Positions 17,901 through 27,821 of a DNA stretch of 64,000 nucleotides are shown piece by piece. The notes under the pieces were generated by a model, which saw only the letters and a list, made by a program, of their open reading frames with translations, was not told where the DNA came from and made no database searches. The translations under genes and the position numbers were made by a program. Position 1 is the first letter of the stretch. Every line of letters starts with the position of its first letter. Origin of the DNA: Amarolinea sp964580725 (GTDB taxonomy: Bacteria; Chloroflexota; Anaerolineae; SSC4; Amarolineaceae); NCBI GenBank assembly GCA_964580725.1, contig CAZOLV010000017.1, positions 1 through 64,000 of the forward strand, read 5' to 3'.

Positions 17901-19232
17901 TCACGGCAGCGTGATCAGCGCCCAGAGCAGGCCGTTCTCGTCAGGTTGGCCCTCCAGGGCGCGGGCGAAAACCATGCTGGACTCAACGCCCTCGCTGGCC
18001 GCCTGCGCCCGGCCAGGGACATCGCCCATCACCAGCCGCACGCCGGGCGCCAGGCCCGCCGCACCCGGCGCGACCCGCACCTGGGCCATGCCGCTGACGG
18101 CCACAAACAGGTAGTCGCCCGGCGCAACCTCGCCCGCCCCGGGGTGAACGCTATCGCTGGCTTCAGGTCCCTCGCCCATCGCCGCAGTCGGATCATCGCC
18201 GGCCGCCGGCTGCGTGGTGCTGGCCGCATGAAACTCACCGCGGCTGTAGACGACGCCCATCACCGCCGCGTCGCCGGCCGCCGCCTTGCGCACCTGCAAG
18301 ACCGGCCGGGTGTGTCCCTTGAGCACAGGCCCCACGCCGCTGATAGCCGTCACCTCGCCGACCTGCAGCGTCTCCGGCCCGGTGTTGCGGGCGATGAAGG
18401 TCATCAGACAGCCGCTGCAACTGCCGCCGACGTAGAGGTCGTTGAGTGTGTACAGCCCGTAGCCATTGCCCCCTACCTCGCCGTACACGCCGTAGCCAGA
18501 CGAGCTGTTGGTACGGCCAAAAACGCCGATGGTTTCACCGCTGCTGGCGTTGGCGTAACCGTACACGCCGCGGCCCCAGGTGCTCTCAGTCCAACCGTAC
18601 ACGCCGCGAGTGACACCGCTGCTGGCGGTGGCGTTGCCTTGCACACCGATGCCGGCGGTGCTGGCGCTCTCGCCGTATACGCCGTAGGTCACGTTGCTGG
18701 TGCTGCTGGCTTGGCCGCGCACGCCGTAGCCGTGGGTGCTGTCGCTCAAACCGTACACGCCGTAGGTTTCACCGCTGCTGGCGCTGGCGTAACCGTACAC
18801 GCCGCGGCCGCCGGTGCTTTGGCTCCAACCGTACACGCCGTAAGTTTGACCGCTGCTGGCGCTGGCCTCACCATAGACACCGAGGCCGCTGGTGCTGGCC
18901 GATTTGCCATAGATTCCAAAAGCCGTACCGCTCGCGGTGGTGTTCTCGAGGCGCAGGCCATGACTGCCGGTCCCCGTCCACGTCTCGCCCCAGTGGGTGT
19001 GGCTCGACGTGTAGGCGCCGCTGGTGTTCCAGCGGCCGGCGGTCAGTTGGATGTCGTTGATGTCCACATCGCCATCCTGATCCACATCACAGCCCGAGGC
19101 GTAGCCTGCCCCTGGCAAACAGGCGGCCACTTCTGGGCTTTCAGGCGCCTCCTGGGCGCCGGCCGGGCCGATCAACAGGCCGAAGACGAGCAATACGATT
19201 GATACCATACCGAAACGAAACTTGCGCTGCAT
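17901..19232 (-). CDS. Secreted dockerin-like/GVYG-repeat protein 1
   Basis: 443-aa exported protein. The signal peptide runs MQRKFRFGMVSIVLLVFGLL and ends GPAGAQ. Residues about 45-70 hold a dockerin-like calcium loop (DVDQDGDVDINDIQLTAGRW). Next come about eight repeats of roughly 22-23 residues around GVYGxSxSTxGxGVYGYASA, likely a beta-solenoid or trimeric fibre as in phage-tail-like repeats. The C-terminal domain (VGEVTAISGVGPVLKGHTRP, then GDYLFVAVSGMAQVRV) resembles tail-fibre/peptidase-G2-like C-terminal regions. AAGGAGG precedes the start at 19232. It is a paralogue of 20544-22286, sharing signal peptide, dockerin loop, repeats, promoter and downstream hairpin. A surface or extracellular-matrix role is inferred. 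Confidence 0.82.
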   Translation of the reverse strand: MQRKFRFGMVSIVLLVFGLLIGPAGAQEAPESPEVAACLPGAGYASGCDVDQDGDVDINDIQLTAGRWNTSGAYTSSHTHWGETWTGTGSHGLRLENTTASGTAFGIYGKSASTSGLGVYGEASASSGQTYGVYGWSQSTGGRGVYGYASASSGETYGVYGLSDSTHGYGVRGQASSTSNVTYGVYGESASTAGIGVQGNATASSGVTRGVYGWTESTWGRGVYGYANASSGETIGVFGRTNSSSGYGVYGEVGGNGYGLYTLNDLYVGGSCSGCLMTFIARNTGPETLQVGEVTAISGVGPVLKGHTRPVLQVRKAAAGDAAVMGVVYSRGEFHAASTTQPAAGDDPTAAMGEGPEASDSVHPGAGEVAPGDYLFVAVSGMAQVRVAPGAAGLAPGVRLVMGDVPGRAQAASEGVESSMVFARALEGQPDENGLLWALITLP

Positions 19233-19294
19233 GACGACCGCCTCCTTCGTACTGGGAGAGTTTCGACTCGCACGGACGATCCCGCGTGGAGAGG

Positions 19295-19303
19295 ATTTTA
19301 GCA
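19295..19303 (-). promoter_or_regulatory. Extended -10 promoter and shared leader, protein 1
   Basis: On the minus strand TGC-TAAAAT, followed by CCACGCGGGATCG that can fold into a small hairpin. The paralogue at 22358-22366 has the same -10 and leader, which argues for co-regulation. No good -35 is visible. Confidence 0.6.
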
Positions 19304-19489
19304 CAAGGAGAGTACAAAGGCACGCATCGCTTCGCAAAACCGGGAATTCCGGGTGTTCACCGGTGCTGTCGCCCTGCTGGTCTCAGGCTGATTGTGGATT
19401 TGGAGGCCGAAAACAACAGGCTCCCGTCAGCACGCACTGCTGACAGATGCTTGTCGTACTTGGATGGGGATGGGAGAGGGATTGTCTTT

Positions 19490-19543
19490 GGTTCGTAGTA
19501 TGCACTTCAGTGCATCGCCGCGCCGAATCACCAACTACGAACC
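19490..19543. repeat. Nested inverted repeat
   Basis: Outer arms GGTTCGTAGT (19490-19499) and ACTACGAACC (19534-19543), with an inner palindrome ATGCACTTCAGTGCAT. It lies in the 454-base gap between the secreted protein gene and the small partner gene; that gap holds no coding frame I can support. Confidence 0.75.
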
Positions 19544-19631
19544 GAGGCGCTGACTTGGGCGCTTGGTCGCGCACATCAACAAACACTGCATGACTCGTTC
19601 GATGAGTTCAGAAACTGCAAACAGCACTTGA

Positions 19632-19663
19632 GTATCCTCCTGGCATTCATGCCAGGAGGATAC
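19632..19663. repeat. Perfect 15-bp inverted repeat, loop TC
   Basis: GTATCCTCCTGGCAT and ATGCCAGGAGGATAC form perfect arms. It lies 24 bp past the stop of the minus-strand gene at 19687 and could end its transcript, although no long T-run follows. Confidence 0.8.
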
Positions 19664-19686
19664 CCCGAATCCGACCTGATTGACAA

Positions 19687-19911
19687 TCAGGCAAGTTGTT
19701 TTTCCGTCGTTCCGTAGCTACTACCCGCGGCTTTGACCGGAGCCTTTTTCGACGCGGCCAGGCGCCGGGCGGGATAGGTCACAAACTTACGGCCGCTTTT
19801 CTGCTCCTCAGCCTTCAAGTCACGGTAGATTGCCACCAAATCATAATTGAATTGCGCTGCATGGGCCGCCCGTACCCGTCGCACTTCAGCCACAATCGGA
19901 TCTTCCCACAT
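19687..19911 (-). CDS. Small partner of a PIN-domain gene
   Basis: 74-aa basic protein beginning MWEDPIVAEVRRVRAAHAAQ, then YDLVAIYRDLKAEEQ. This short family (MWxDPIVxEVRxxR) is regularly found directly next to PIN-domain proteins and is presumed to be the other half of a toxin-antitoxin-like pair. The start at 19911 has GAGGT seven bases upstream, overlapping the end of the PIN fragment. Because the adjacent PIN gene is broken, this protein now lacks its partner here. Confidence 0.65.
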   Translation of the reverse strand: MWEDPIVAEVRRVRAAHAAQFNYDLVAIYRDLKAEEQKSGRKFVTYPARRLAASKKAPVKAAGSSYGTTEKQLA

Positions 19912-19914
19912 CGC

Positions 19915-20315
19915 TCATACCTCCATCAATTCTTCAGGCGTGCAGATGGTGACCGCCTCATAGCCCAGTTCGAGACAGGTTGCTTCGATTTTGGTGCGCA
20001 GTCCTGCGTTCGCCAAGTGCTTGTAGTTCCAGGTCATTTGCCCTGCACAAGGCGCTGCGCCAACGTCAACGCCTCCTCGCTAATTTCGAGCAAGGTCAGT
20101 CCCGCCAAAAACACCAGTCGCGCCGCCGCGGCTTCGGGGTCACCGGCGCCAGCTTCCCGTGCAACAAGTTGGGAGGTAACCGTCGCAAACTGGGGCCGGG
20201 CGGTTTGCCACCACTCATGGGTCAGTTGTTGATGCCCTGCGACAATCAAATCCCGACTGGGCCGCGCCGCCAAGTAACTGATGATAGTGGTTTCAATATA
20301 GACTTTGGGTTTCAT
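19915..20315 (-). pseudogene. PIN-domain ribonuclease gene, deleted and split
   Basis: The 5' part (20034-20315, 93 codons) starts MKPKVYIETTIISYLAARPS, with the first PIN acidic position in ETT. It continues to LEISEEALTLAQRLVQGK and then stops. A second frame overlapping by ATGA (19915-20037, 40 codons) gives TWNYKHLANAGLRTKIE and ends ICTPEELMEV, the normal C-terminus of this VapC-like family. About 27 residues that should lie between, with a central acidic residue (usual context DALHIAVATAHGMDYLLTWN), are missing, and the frame has shifted. The toxin is probably inactive. Confidence 0.75.
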
Positions 20316-20421
20316 GACCGTTCACCTACCGTCAGTATACCACAAATACCACCAAGTGCCGAACGATGAGGAAGAAAAATGCTGCATCTGAGCCGGTTTC
20401 CAACGGCCAGTCGGCATAGAC

Positions 20422-20482
20422 GTCCCCGGCACGGTGCAGCAGATCATCGCATTCCCGCATGCTCCCGCACCGTGCCGGGGAC
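20422..20482. repeat. Hairpin repeat family 4, copy 2
   Basis: Perfect 16-bp arms GTCCCCGGCACGGTGC and GCACCGTGCCGGGGAC. It is nearly identical to 17816-17874 and lies just downstream of the second GVYG-repeat gene (stop 20544). Confidence 0.88.
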
Positions 20483-20543
20483 GCAGGGCTACAAACGTCC
20501 CCGGCAGCAGCCGCCATCAACCTGCGAGTGAGCAGAGCGGGCG

Positions 20544-22286
20544 TCAGGGTGCTTCCTCCTGATGGTGCGTCGTGCGGACAATCCGCAGCGCGGCCAGGCG
20601 CCGGGCGTCCAATCCCAGTTCGGCCGGCTGGCCCCACTCGGCGGGATGCAGATAGAGGCCGCGCGCAGCGGCCGGCTTCGCCTCCTCTACCGGGATGCGG
20701 TGGGCGTTGGCATAGGCGTCATGGCGAATGCCGGTCACCTGCCAGGAGACTCTCATGCCCGGTTTGCCGCCGGCGATCTGAAAGCGATTGTCCTGAATCT
20801 CTTGCGCAATGTAGAGCGGCGCCCAGCCGCCGACGGGGGTGAGCTGATAGCGAAAGTCCTGGTTCAGCGCCTCGAACCAGTCCGGCAGGGTCACCACCGC
20901 AGAGCCGTCGGCGTCCAGCGTCGCCACACCATCGTAGATGTTCTTCATGTCCGGCGATTCGACGAAGGAGTGGTAGAGATACTGGTTGGCGGGGTCGAGC
21001 GGATGGTCAATCTTGAACGAGCCGCCACCCTTGCTCAGGTTGCCGGTGACCTGCACCTGGCCGGCGAAGTAGCCGGCGTAGCCGCTTGGAGAAGAACTCC
21101 AACCGTAGACGCCGTAGTTGATCCCGCTGCTCGCCGCGGCCACGCCGAAGACGCCCTGGCCGTCGGGACTGGCGCTTTCGCCGTAGACGCCGGTGGTATC
21201 GCCGCTGGTAGCAGTGGCCCAGCCGAGCACGCCGGTGCCGTTGCTGCTGGCGCTCTGACCCCACACACCGTGGGTATAGCCGCCGGCGGCGCTCGCCCAG
21301 CCAGAGACGCCGCGGCCGGACGTGCTGCTGTTCCAGGCGTCTATGCCGGCAAAACCGTTGTCGGTCGTACCCCAGATGGCGGTGTCATTGGGCGCGTGGG
21401 CCTGGATGGCGCGACCGCTGGCGAGGTTCTGCACAAACAACGCCTCTGGGCCTTTGCCCTCAAAATACCCGGCATAGCCGTTGCTGCTGGCGCTGCTGCC
21501 CCTCACGCCAATGGAAGCGCCGCTCGTGGCCGAAGTCATGCCAAACACAGCCGTGCCTTCTGGGCTGACTGCCTGGCTATAGACGCCAACGGTGCTGCCG
21601 CTCCACGCAGCCGCACGGGCAAAGACGCCGATGCCCAGGGTGCTGTTGGCCTGACCCCACACCCCGGTCGTCAGGCCGCTCTCGGCGCTGGCCAGACCGA
21701 ATACGCCTGCGCCCTCGGTGCTGTCGCTGCGGCCGTGAACGCCGTAAGTGTAGCCGGAGCTGGCGCTGACGTAGCCGGACACGCCGCGGCCAACGCTGCT
21801 GGCGCTCTCACCGTACACGCCGTTGTCGGCGATGCTGCCAGCAGCGACGTGCAGCCTGGCGTTGGGACTGCTTGCGCCGATGAGCACGTGGCCGCTGGCG
21901 TCCAGGCGCATCGCCTCCGCCCCATTGGTCTTGACGACCAGATCCTGGCTGTCGCTGGTGCCCAGGAAGTGCGTCCCGGGCGTCGTGCCGGCGTTGCCGC
22001 CGAGCGCCCAGAAGTCACCGCCGGTCCAGGCGCCGGCCTGATTCCAGTGGCCGGCCGCCAGCTGGATGTCGAAGATGTCCACGTCGCCGTCATGGTCCAC
22101 GTCGCAGGCCGGGTCGTAGACCCCGCCCGGCGCACAGGGACCTGCCTGGGGAACAATGAAAGGCGCCTGCTGGGCGCCGGCAGGGCCGATCAACAGGCCG
22201 AAGACGAGCAACACGACTGACAAGACTGACAAGACTGACAAGACTGACAAGACTGATAAGATGGAGAAACGGACATTGCGCTGCAC
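20544..22286 (-). CDS. Secreted dockerin-like/GVYG-repeat protein 2
   Basis: 580-aa exported protein. It starts at a GTG (22286) behind AAGGAGG, matching its paralogue's N-terminus (QRNVRF versus QRKFRF). The signal peptide core is enlarged by repeated SVL units encoded by a 9-bp microsatellite, then ends LLVFGLLIGPAGAQ. A dockerin-like loop DVDHDGDVDIFDIQLAAGHW follows. About fifteen GVYGxSxS-type repeats come next, in two blocks. The C-terminal domain (FKIDHPLDPANQYLYHSFVE, ESPDMKNIYDG, then TPVGGWAPLYIA) is a conserved uncharacterised module found at the end of fibre-like proteins. It is predicted to be an extracellular fibre or matrix protein; the function is otherwise unknown. Confidence 0.8.
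   Translation of the reverse strand: MQRNVRFSILSVLSVLSVLSVLSVVLLVFGLLIGPAGAQQAPFIVPQAGPCAPGGVYDPACDVDHDGDVDIFDIQLAAGHWNQAGAWTGGDFWALGGNAGTTPGTHFLGTSDSQDLVVKTNGAEAMRLDASGHVLIGASSPNARLHVAAGSIADNGVYGESASSVGRGVSGYVSASSGYTYGVHGRSDSTEGAGVFGLASAESGLTTGVWGQANSTLGIGVFARAAAWSGSTVGVYSQAVSPEGTAVFGMTSATSGASIGVRGSSASSNGYAGYFEGKGPEALFVQNLASGRAIQAHAPNDTAIWGTTDNGFAGIDAWNSSTSGRGVSGWASAAGGYTHGVWGQSASSNGTGVLGWATATSGDTTGVYGESASPDGQGVFGVAAASSGINYGVYGWSSSPSGYAGYFAGQVQVTGNLSKGGGSFKIDHPLDPANQYLYHSFVESPDMKNIYDGVATLDADGSAVVTLPDWFEALNQDFRYQLTPVGGWAPLYIAQEIQDNRFQIAGGKPGMRVSWQVTGIRHDAYANAHRIPVEEAKPAAARGLYLHPAEWGQPAELGLDARRLAALRIVRTTHHQEEAP
22215..22259. repeat. 9-bp microsatellite inside a signal peptide
   Basis: Five units of GACTGACAA (the last is GACTGATAA), in frame with the minus-strand gene. 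Each encodes three residues (SVL register) of the hydrophobic core. The paralogous signal peptide lacks them. Confidence 0.9.
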
Positions 22287-22357
22287 GATAGGTGCCTCCT
22301 TGCTCTGGCGGATTGCGGTGGGAAGTTGGTTTGGTGCGGGCGTTCCCGCGTGGGGAG

Positions 22358-22366
22358 ATTTTAGCA
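22358..22366 (-). promoter_or_regulatory. Extended -10 promoter and shared leader, protein 2
   Basis: Minus-strand TGC-TAAAAT followed by CCCACGCGGGAACGCCCGC, which folds as GCGGG-AAC-GCCCGC. It is the same arrangement as at 19295-19303. Confidence 0.6.
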
Positions 22367-22502
22367 CAAGCCGGCGAGACGGGACGACGGCCGGACGCTT
22401 TTCGGACGCTGGTTTGTTAAACTGCTGTTCGGATTGGCGATGATGACCATCCGGCGAGGATGGGGTCAATGGATGCCGGTCCTGGTTGGTCAGGATGACC
22501 AT

Positions 22503-22557
22503 CCGTTCAGGTATCCGTTCAGGTATCCGTTCAGGTATCCGTTCAGGTATCCGTTCA
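22503..22557. repeat. 12-bp tandem repeat before the propeller gene
   Basis: Four and a half copies of CCGTTCAGGTAT, ending 25 bases before the start codon at 22582. Confidence 0.9.
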
Positions 22558-22581
22558 GAATAGAAAATGTGGAGGAGAACG

Positions 22582-23718
22582 ATGAACTCGATTGGACGTT
22601 TGGCTGTTTCAGCGGTGCAGATGCTGCGCGTTGCGGCCGCTGTGCTGACGGCGCTTGCGTGTCTGATGGCCGGTTTCGGCCCGGCGCAAGCCATGGATAT
22701 CGGCGAGATCACGGTGCTCGCCAGCGTCTCGGCGACGCCGGGATTTCCAGAAGGCGTTGCGGTGCGCGGCAACGCTGTGATCGTTTCCGGCCCGGCGCGC
22801 TTCGGCACGGCGGGAACCGGTCCGTCGGCCATTCATATCTACAATCGCAAGACCGGCCTGCTCGAACACACGATCTGGGTGGCGGGTGAAGCGCTGGCGT
22901 TCGAACACGCCCTGAGCAACGTGGCCGTGGATGCGGCCGGCCGGCTGTATGCGCTGAGCACGCAGCTCGGCGTTTTGCGCTTCACCAAACAGGGGCACAT
23001 CTACACGCAGTCGCCCTACGGGGCGCCGGTTCCCGATCTCCCGATTTGCGCGGTTGCGCCGCCTGGCGACCCCTGTGCGCCAACGACTTTCGACATGCCG
23101 CCCATCGCCAACGACATCGTTTTCGATGCGCAGGGGTATGCTTATGTCACCGACTCGCTCCAGGCCACCATCTGGCGCTATGCGCCGGGCGGCGGCAACC
23201 CGGAGATTTGGTTCCAAAGCCCTCTCTTCGAGGGCGGCGGGCCTTTCCCCTTCGGCCCAAACGGCATGCGCTTCGACAACGACCGCACCCATGCCTACAT
23301 CGCCATCTCGACCGCGGCCGCCAATCCGGCTCAGGGCACGATCTACCGGCTGCCGCTGGTTGCGCAGCCTGCGCCCGCCGACCTGGAAGTCTTCCATACG
23401 TATGACGGCGGCGAACTGCCCGATCAACTGGCCTTTGGCGCAGGCGGCAGCCTCTATGTCTCGCTCGCCATGTCCAACCAGATTTCGGTGCTGGCGGCCG
23501 ATGGTACGGAGCAGGCGCGCTACGCCAGCGCCGCCGGCGACGCCATTCCGCTCGACAACCCGGCGGCCATCGCCTTCGACAACCGCAATCAGGCGCTGTT
23601 GATCGTCAATCATGCGCTCATGAGCGGCGATCCGGCGCACTTTGCCGTGCTGCGCATGTACGTCGGCGATACCGGCGCCCCGTTGACCGAGCCGGCCATG
23701 CCCGACGACCTGCCGTGA
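22582..23718 (+). CDS. Exported SMP-30/NHL-like beta-propeller protein
   Basis: 378 aa with a signal peptide (VLTALACLMAGFGPAQA). The mature part has repeated blade-like segments (GFPEGVAVRGNAVIVS, LSNVAVDAAGRLYALS, ANDIVFDAQGYAYVTD, GPNGMRFDNDRTHAYIAIS, PDQLAFGAGGSLYVSLA, PAAIAFDNRNQALLIVNHA). This fits a six-bladed SMP-30/gluconolactonase-type propeller, which usually binds a metal and hydrolyses lactones or acts as a binding scaffold. The ATG at 22582 has GGAGGAG eight bases upstream. It is followed 27 bp later by a hypothetical gene. The substrate is unknown. Confidence 0.8.
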   Translation: MNSIGRLAVSAVQMLRVAAAVLTALACLMAGFGPAQAMDIGEITVLASVSATPGFPEGVAVRGNAVIVSGPARFGTAGTGPSAIHIYNRKTGLLEHTIWVAGEALAFEHALSNVAVDAAGRLYALSTQLGVLRFTKQGHIYTQSPYGAPVPDLPICAVAPPGDPCAPTTFDMPPIANDIVFDAQGYAYVTDSLQATIWRYAPGGGNPEIWFQSPLFEGGGPFPFGPNGMRFDNDRTHAYIAISTAAANPAQGTIYRLPLVAQPAPADLEVFHTYDGGELPDQLAFGAGGSLYVSLAMSNQISVLAADGTEQARYASAAGDAIPLDNPAAIAFDNRNQALLIVNHALMSGDPAHFAVLRMYVGDTGAPLTEPAMPDDLP

Positions 23719-23745
23719 AGGAGTTCGACGCCGAGGAGGAGTGCT

Positions 23746-24492
23746 ATGCCGACAATTCAAACGATCATCCGTCAAGTCAACCGAGATCTGGTGCCGCAGT
23801 TCGAGGAGCAGTTGCGCCGTCACCTGGCCACACAGGACAGGGAATGGCTCATCGAGCAGATCGTCCGCCTGGCGCTGGATGCGCACAGCCTACAGGAGAT
23901 GGATCGCAAGCATCAACAGCGGCAGAAGACACGCCAGCGCGCCGAACGCAGTGCGCGCTTGCGGGCGCTGCGGCTCGATGTGGAGACGCTGACGGCGTTC
24001 TTGACACGCTATCAGGCGCACGACCGCGCCAGGCTCATCGAAGAAGCGTATCTGCGGCCAGATGCGCCGCTCAAAGGTACTGGTCTCATCACCGATGCGC
24101 ACCGCACAGCGCGTGGGCAGGCCCTGCTGCAGCAGGCAAAGGACATCCTCTTTGGTTTGCTCTTTGGCGACGAAAGTACAGAAACGAGCTTCAGGCGCGT
24201 GCAGCAGGAACTGCTCACCCTGACACTGCCGCGTTTCAAGAGCGTGGCCCTCGACTTCATGAAAGCATCCACCGAACTGAGCGCCGCGGGAACCTGGCAA
24301 GACCCCGATAACGTTTCCGATGACGCCCGCGCCGACAATGTCATCCTGGAGGTCGAGTTCGGCGAGGTGATGGATGAATGGATCGGTCACGGCATCGTGC
24401 GCTGCCTGAGCCTGATCAACAATCTGGAAGTCAACGAACAGGTGCTCTACGCCCGCATGGTCAACGTCGAGCAGAGTACACTCATCGAATGA
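23746..24492 (+). CDS. Hypothetical helical protein
   Basis: 248 aa, no signal peptide or membrane segment, rich in Q, R, L and E, and probably mostly helical. I do not recognise the family. It begins MPTIQTIIRQVNRDLVPQFE; the C-terminal half contains ADNVILEVEFGEVMDEWIGH and NNLEVNEQVLYARMVNVEQS. The start has GGAGGAG seven bases upstream. It lies 27 bp after the exported propeller gene, so they may be co-transcribed, although one is exported and the other cytoplasmic. Its stop is immediately followed by the 81-bp hairpin element. Confidence 0.65.
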   Translation: MPTIQTIIRQVNRDLVPQFEEQLRRHLATQDREWLIEQIVRLALDAHSLQEMDRKHQQRQKTRQRAERSARLRALRLDVETLTAFLTRYQAHDRARLIEEAYLRPDAPLKGTGLITDAHRTARGQALLQQAKDILFGLLFGDESTETSFRRVQQELLTLTLPRFKSVALDFMKASTELSAAGTWQDPDNVSDDARADNVILEVEFGEVMDEWIGHGIVRCLSLINNLEVNEQVLYARMVNVEQSTLIE

Positions 24493-24494
24493 CG

Positions 24495-24575
24495 GTATCA
24501 TCTCAAAAAGTAGGGGAAACCTGTCAGGTTTTGGAAAACCTGACAGGTCTTTGCCCCGAATTATTGAGATCTTAC
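24495..24575. repeat. 81-bp hairpin element, copy 2
   Basis: Same length and nearly the same sequence as 97-177: outer arms GTATCATCTCAAAA and TATTGAGATCTTAC, inner ACCTGTCAGGTTTT and AAAACCTGACAGGT. It lies 3 bp after the stop codon at 24492. Confidence 0.88.
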
Positions 24576-24613
24576 GAATGACGCAAGTGATCGCCGTCGG
24601 GCGCGCGTCGAAC

Positions 24614-24726
24614 GGTCGCCACGCGGCCCGACTGGGCGATTGCATTCGCTCTTATTTTCAACCCTCTTCTCCACAGGCGAAATGCCCTGGTCGCCACGCG
24701 GCCCGACTGGGCGATTGCATTCGCTC
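24614..24726. CRISPR. Isolated two-repeat CRISPR-like unit
   Basis: Two identical 38-bp repeats (24614-24651 and 24689-24726), each starting GGTCGCCACGCGG and ending GATTGCATTCGCTC, are separated by a 37-bp unique spacer. Repeat size, spacer size and the GATTGxA-type 3' end fit a CRISPR array. There are only two repeats, no clear leader and no cas gene in the window. It may be a relic, an orphan mini-array, or an unrelated direct repeat. Confidence 0.5.
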
Positions 24727-24794
24727 GGTCGTTTACCGGTAATTTCTGCCCTCTTTTCTGTAAGCTACTTGTAAAGCACATTTGGCCCGACCTG

Positions 24795-24803
24795 TGCTAT
24801 CAT
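24795..24803 (+). promoter_or_regulatory. Extended -10 promoter
   Basis: TGC-TATCAT lies about 60 bases before the start of the secreted SdrD-B-like gene. No -35 hexamer at 16-18 bp spacing is convincing. Confidence 0.5.
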
Positions 24804-24864
24804 CGAGCCATCCGGGCGGGCAGATGCGCCCGATTCGACAGCACGAACTCAAGGAGCCGTTTGC

Positions 24865-25623
24865 ATGAACAACACCCACGTTTCATCCCTGACCCAAATC
24901 AGCCTGCGCCTGCTGACTGTGACCGGCGTTGCAGCGACCCTGGCCCTGCTGCTCGGCCTGGCCCTCTTCAGCGCCAGCCCGGCCGCAGCCGCCAGCGGTG
25001 GTCAGGTGAACGGGATAGTGTGGGTGGACGCCAACGGCGACGGTGTGCGCGCCGGCGATGAGACGCAAAACCTGGCCTTCGTCACCATCGCGCTGACCGA
25101 TCACAACGGCGCGCTGGTCGGCGCGGCAGCGAGCGATGCGCAGGGACGCTACCAGATCAGCGGCCTGCCCCCTGGCCTCTATCAGATCGGCGCCCAGAGC
25201 GCCAGCGGCCTGGTTGCCAGCACGCCCACGCAACGCTGGATCGCCGTCAGCGAGACGACCGCCGCCGTCGCCGACTTCGGTTTCGTCACTCCAACCATGC
25301 AGGCCCTCGTCAGTTTCAGCGTCACCACCGGCGCGCCGTTCATCGAAATCATGTGGCGCACCGGCAACGAAGACGAAGTGCAGAACTTCAATCTGTACCG
25401 CAGCGCCCCTGACGGCAGCGGCTTCACCCTGCTCAACCAGGCGCCGATCCAGCCGCACGGTTCCACTCACCCCTATTCCTGGTACGACGCCACCGCCGCG
25501 CCAGGCGCATACACCTACTGGCTCGAATTCAACTACGCCGACGGGCCGGTCGTCTTTGGCCCCCGCTCTGCCAGCATCAGCACGACCATCCAACACATCT
25601 TCCTGCCGCGCATTGCACGCTGA
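24865..25623 (+). CDS. Secreted SdrD-B-like/Fn3-like protein
   Basis: 252 aa. The signal peptide core is TLALLLGLALFSASPAAAA. Residues about 47-135 form an SdrD B-like (Cna-B/SD-repeat) domain: NGIVWVDANGDGVRAGDETQ, then SDAQGRYQISGLPPGLYQI. Residues about 145-240 resemble an Fn3-like module (WRTGNEDEVQNFNLYRS, TYWLEFNYADG). The protein ends HIFLPRIAR; an FLP(L/R)(I/V)xR terminus is common on exported Chloroflexota proteins and may be a sorting signal, which is inference. A hairpin terminator at 25751-25782 follows. Confidence 0.8.
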   Translation: MNNTHVSSLTQISLRLLTVTGVAATLALLLGLALFSASPAAAASGGQVNGIVWVDANGDGVRAGDETQNLAFVTIALTDHNGALVGAAASDAQGRYQISGLPPGLYQIGAQSASGLVASTPTQRWIAVSETTAAVADFGFVTPTMQALVSFSVTTGAPFIEIMWRTGNEDEVQNFNLYRSAPDGSGFTLLNQAPIQPHGSTHPYSWYDATAAPGAYTYWLEFNYADGPVVFGPRSASISTTIQHIFLPRIAR

Positions 25624-25750
25624 TTCGCTCATTCGCCCGCTGCCGGCCTGCGCAGCGAGCGAGTGAGTGGCTCAGCGCCCCAATGAGCAGTCACAGCGCC
25701 CAAACCGCCCCTTCCCCCGGCCTCGTCCCCGCTTGCGAGGCCCAAATGAA

Positions 25751-25782
25751 AAGCCTCGGCTCCTAGCCTGGAGTCGAGGCTT
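25751..25782. terminator. Bidirectional hairpin terminator
   Basis: AAGCCTCGGCTC and GAGTCGAGGCTT pair with one mismatch around an 8-base loop. It lies between convergent genes ending at 25623 and 25842, with T-rich DNA on the plus side and AAAAG on the other. Confidence 0.75.
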
Positions 25783-25841
25783 CTTCATCGGTTTCAGGCG
25801 CCAACCGCTGCCGATCGTCGCCGCGGCTCGCTGCCGGCCGC

Positions 25842-27797
<1,956 letters not shown>

Positions 27798-27821
27798 CTG
27801 TCCTTCAGCTCCTCGCCCTCC

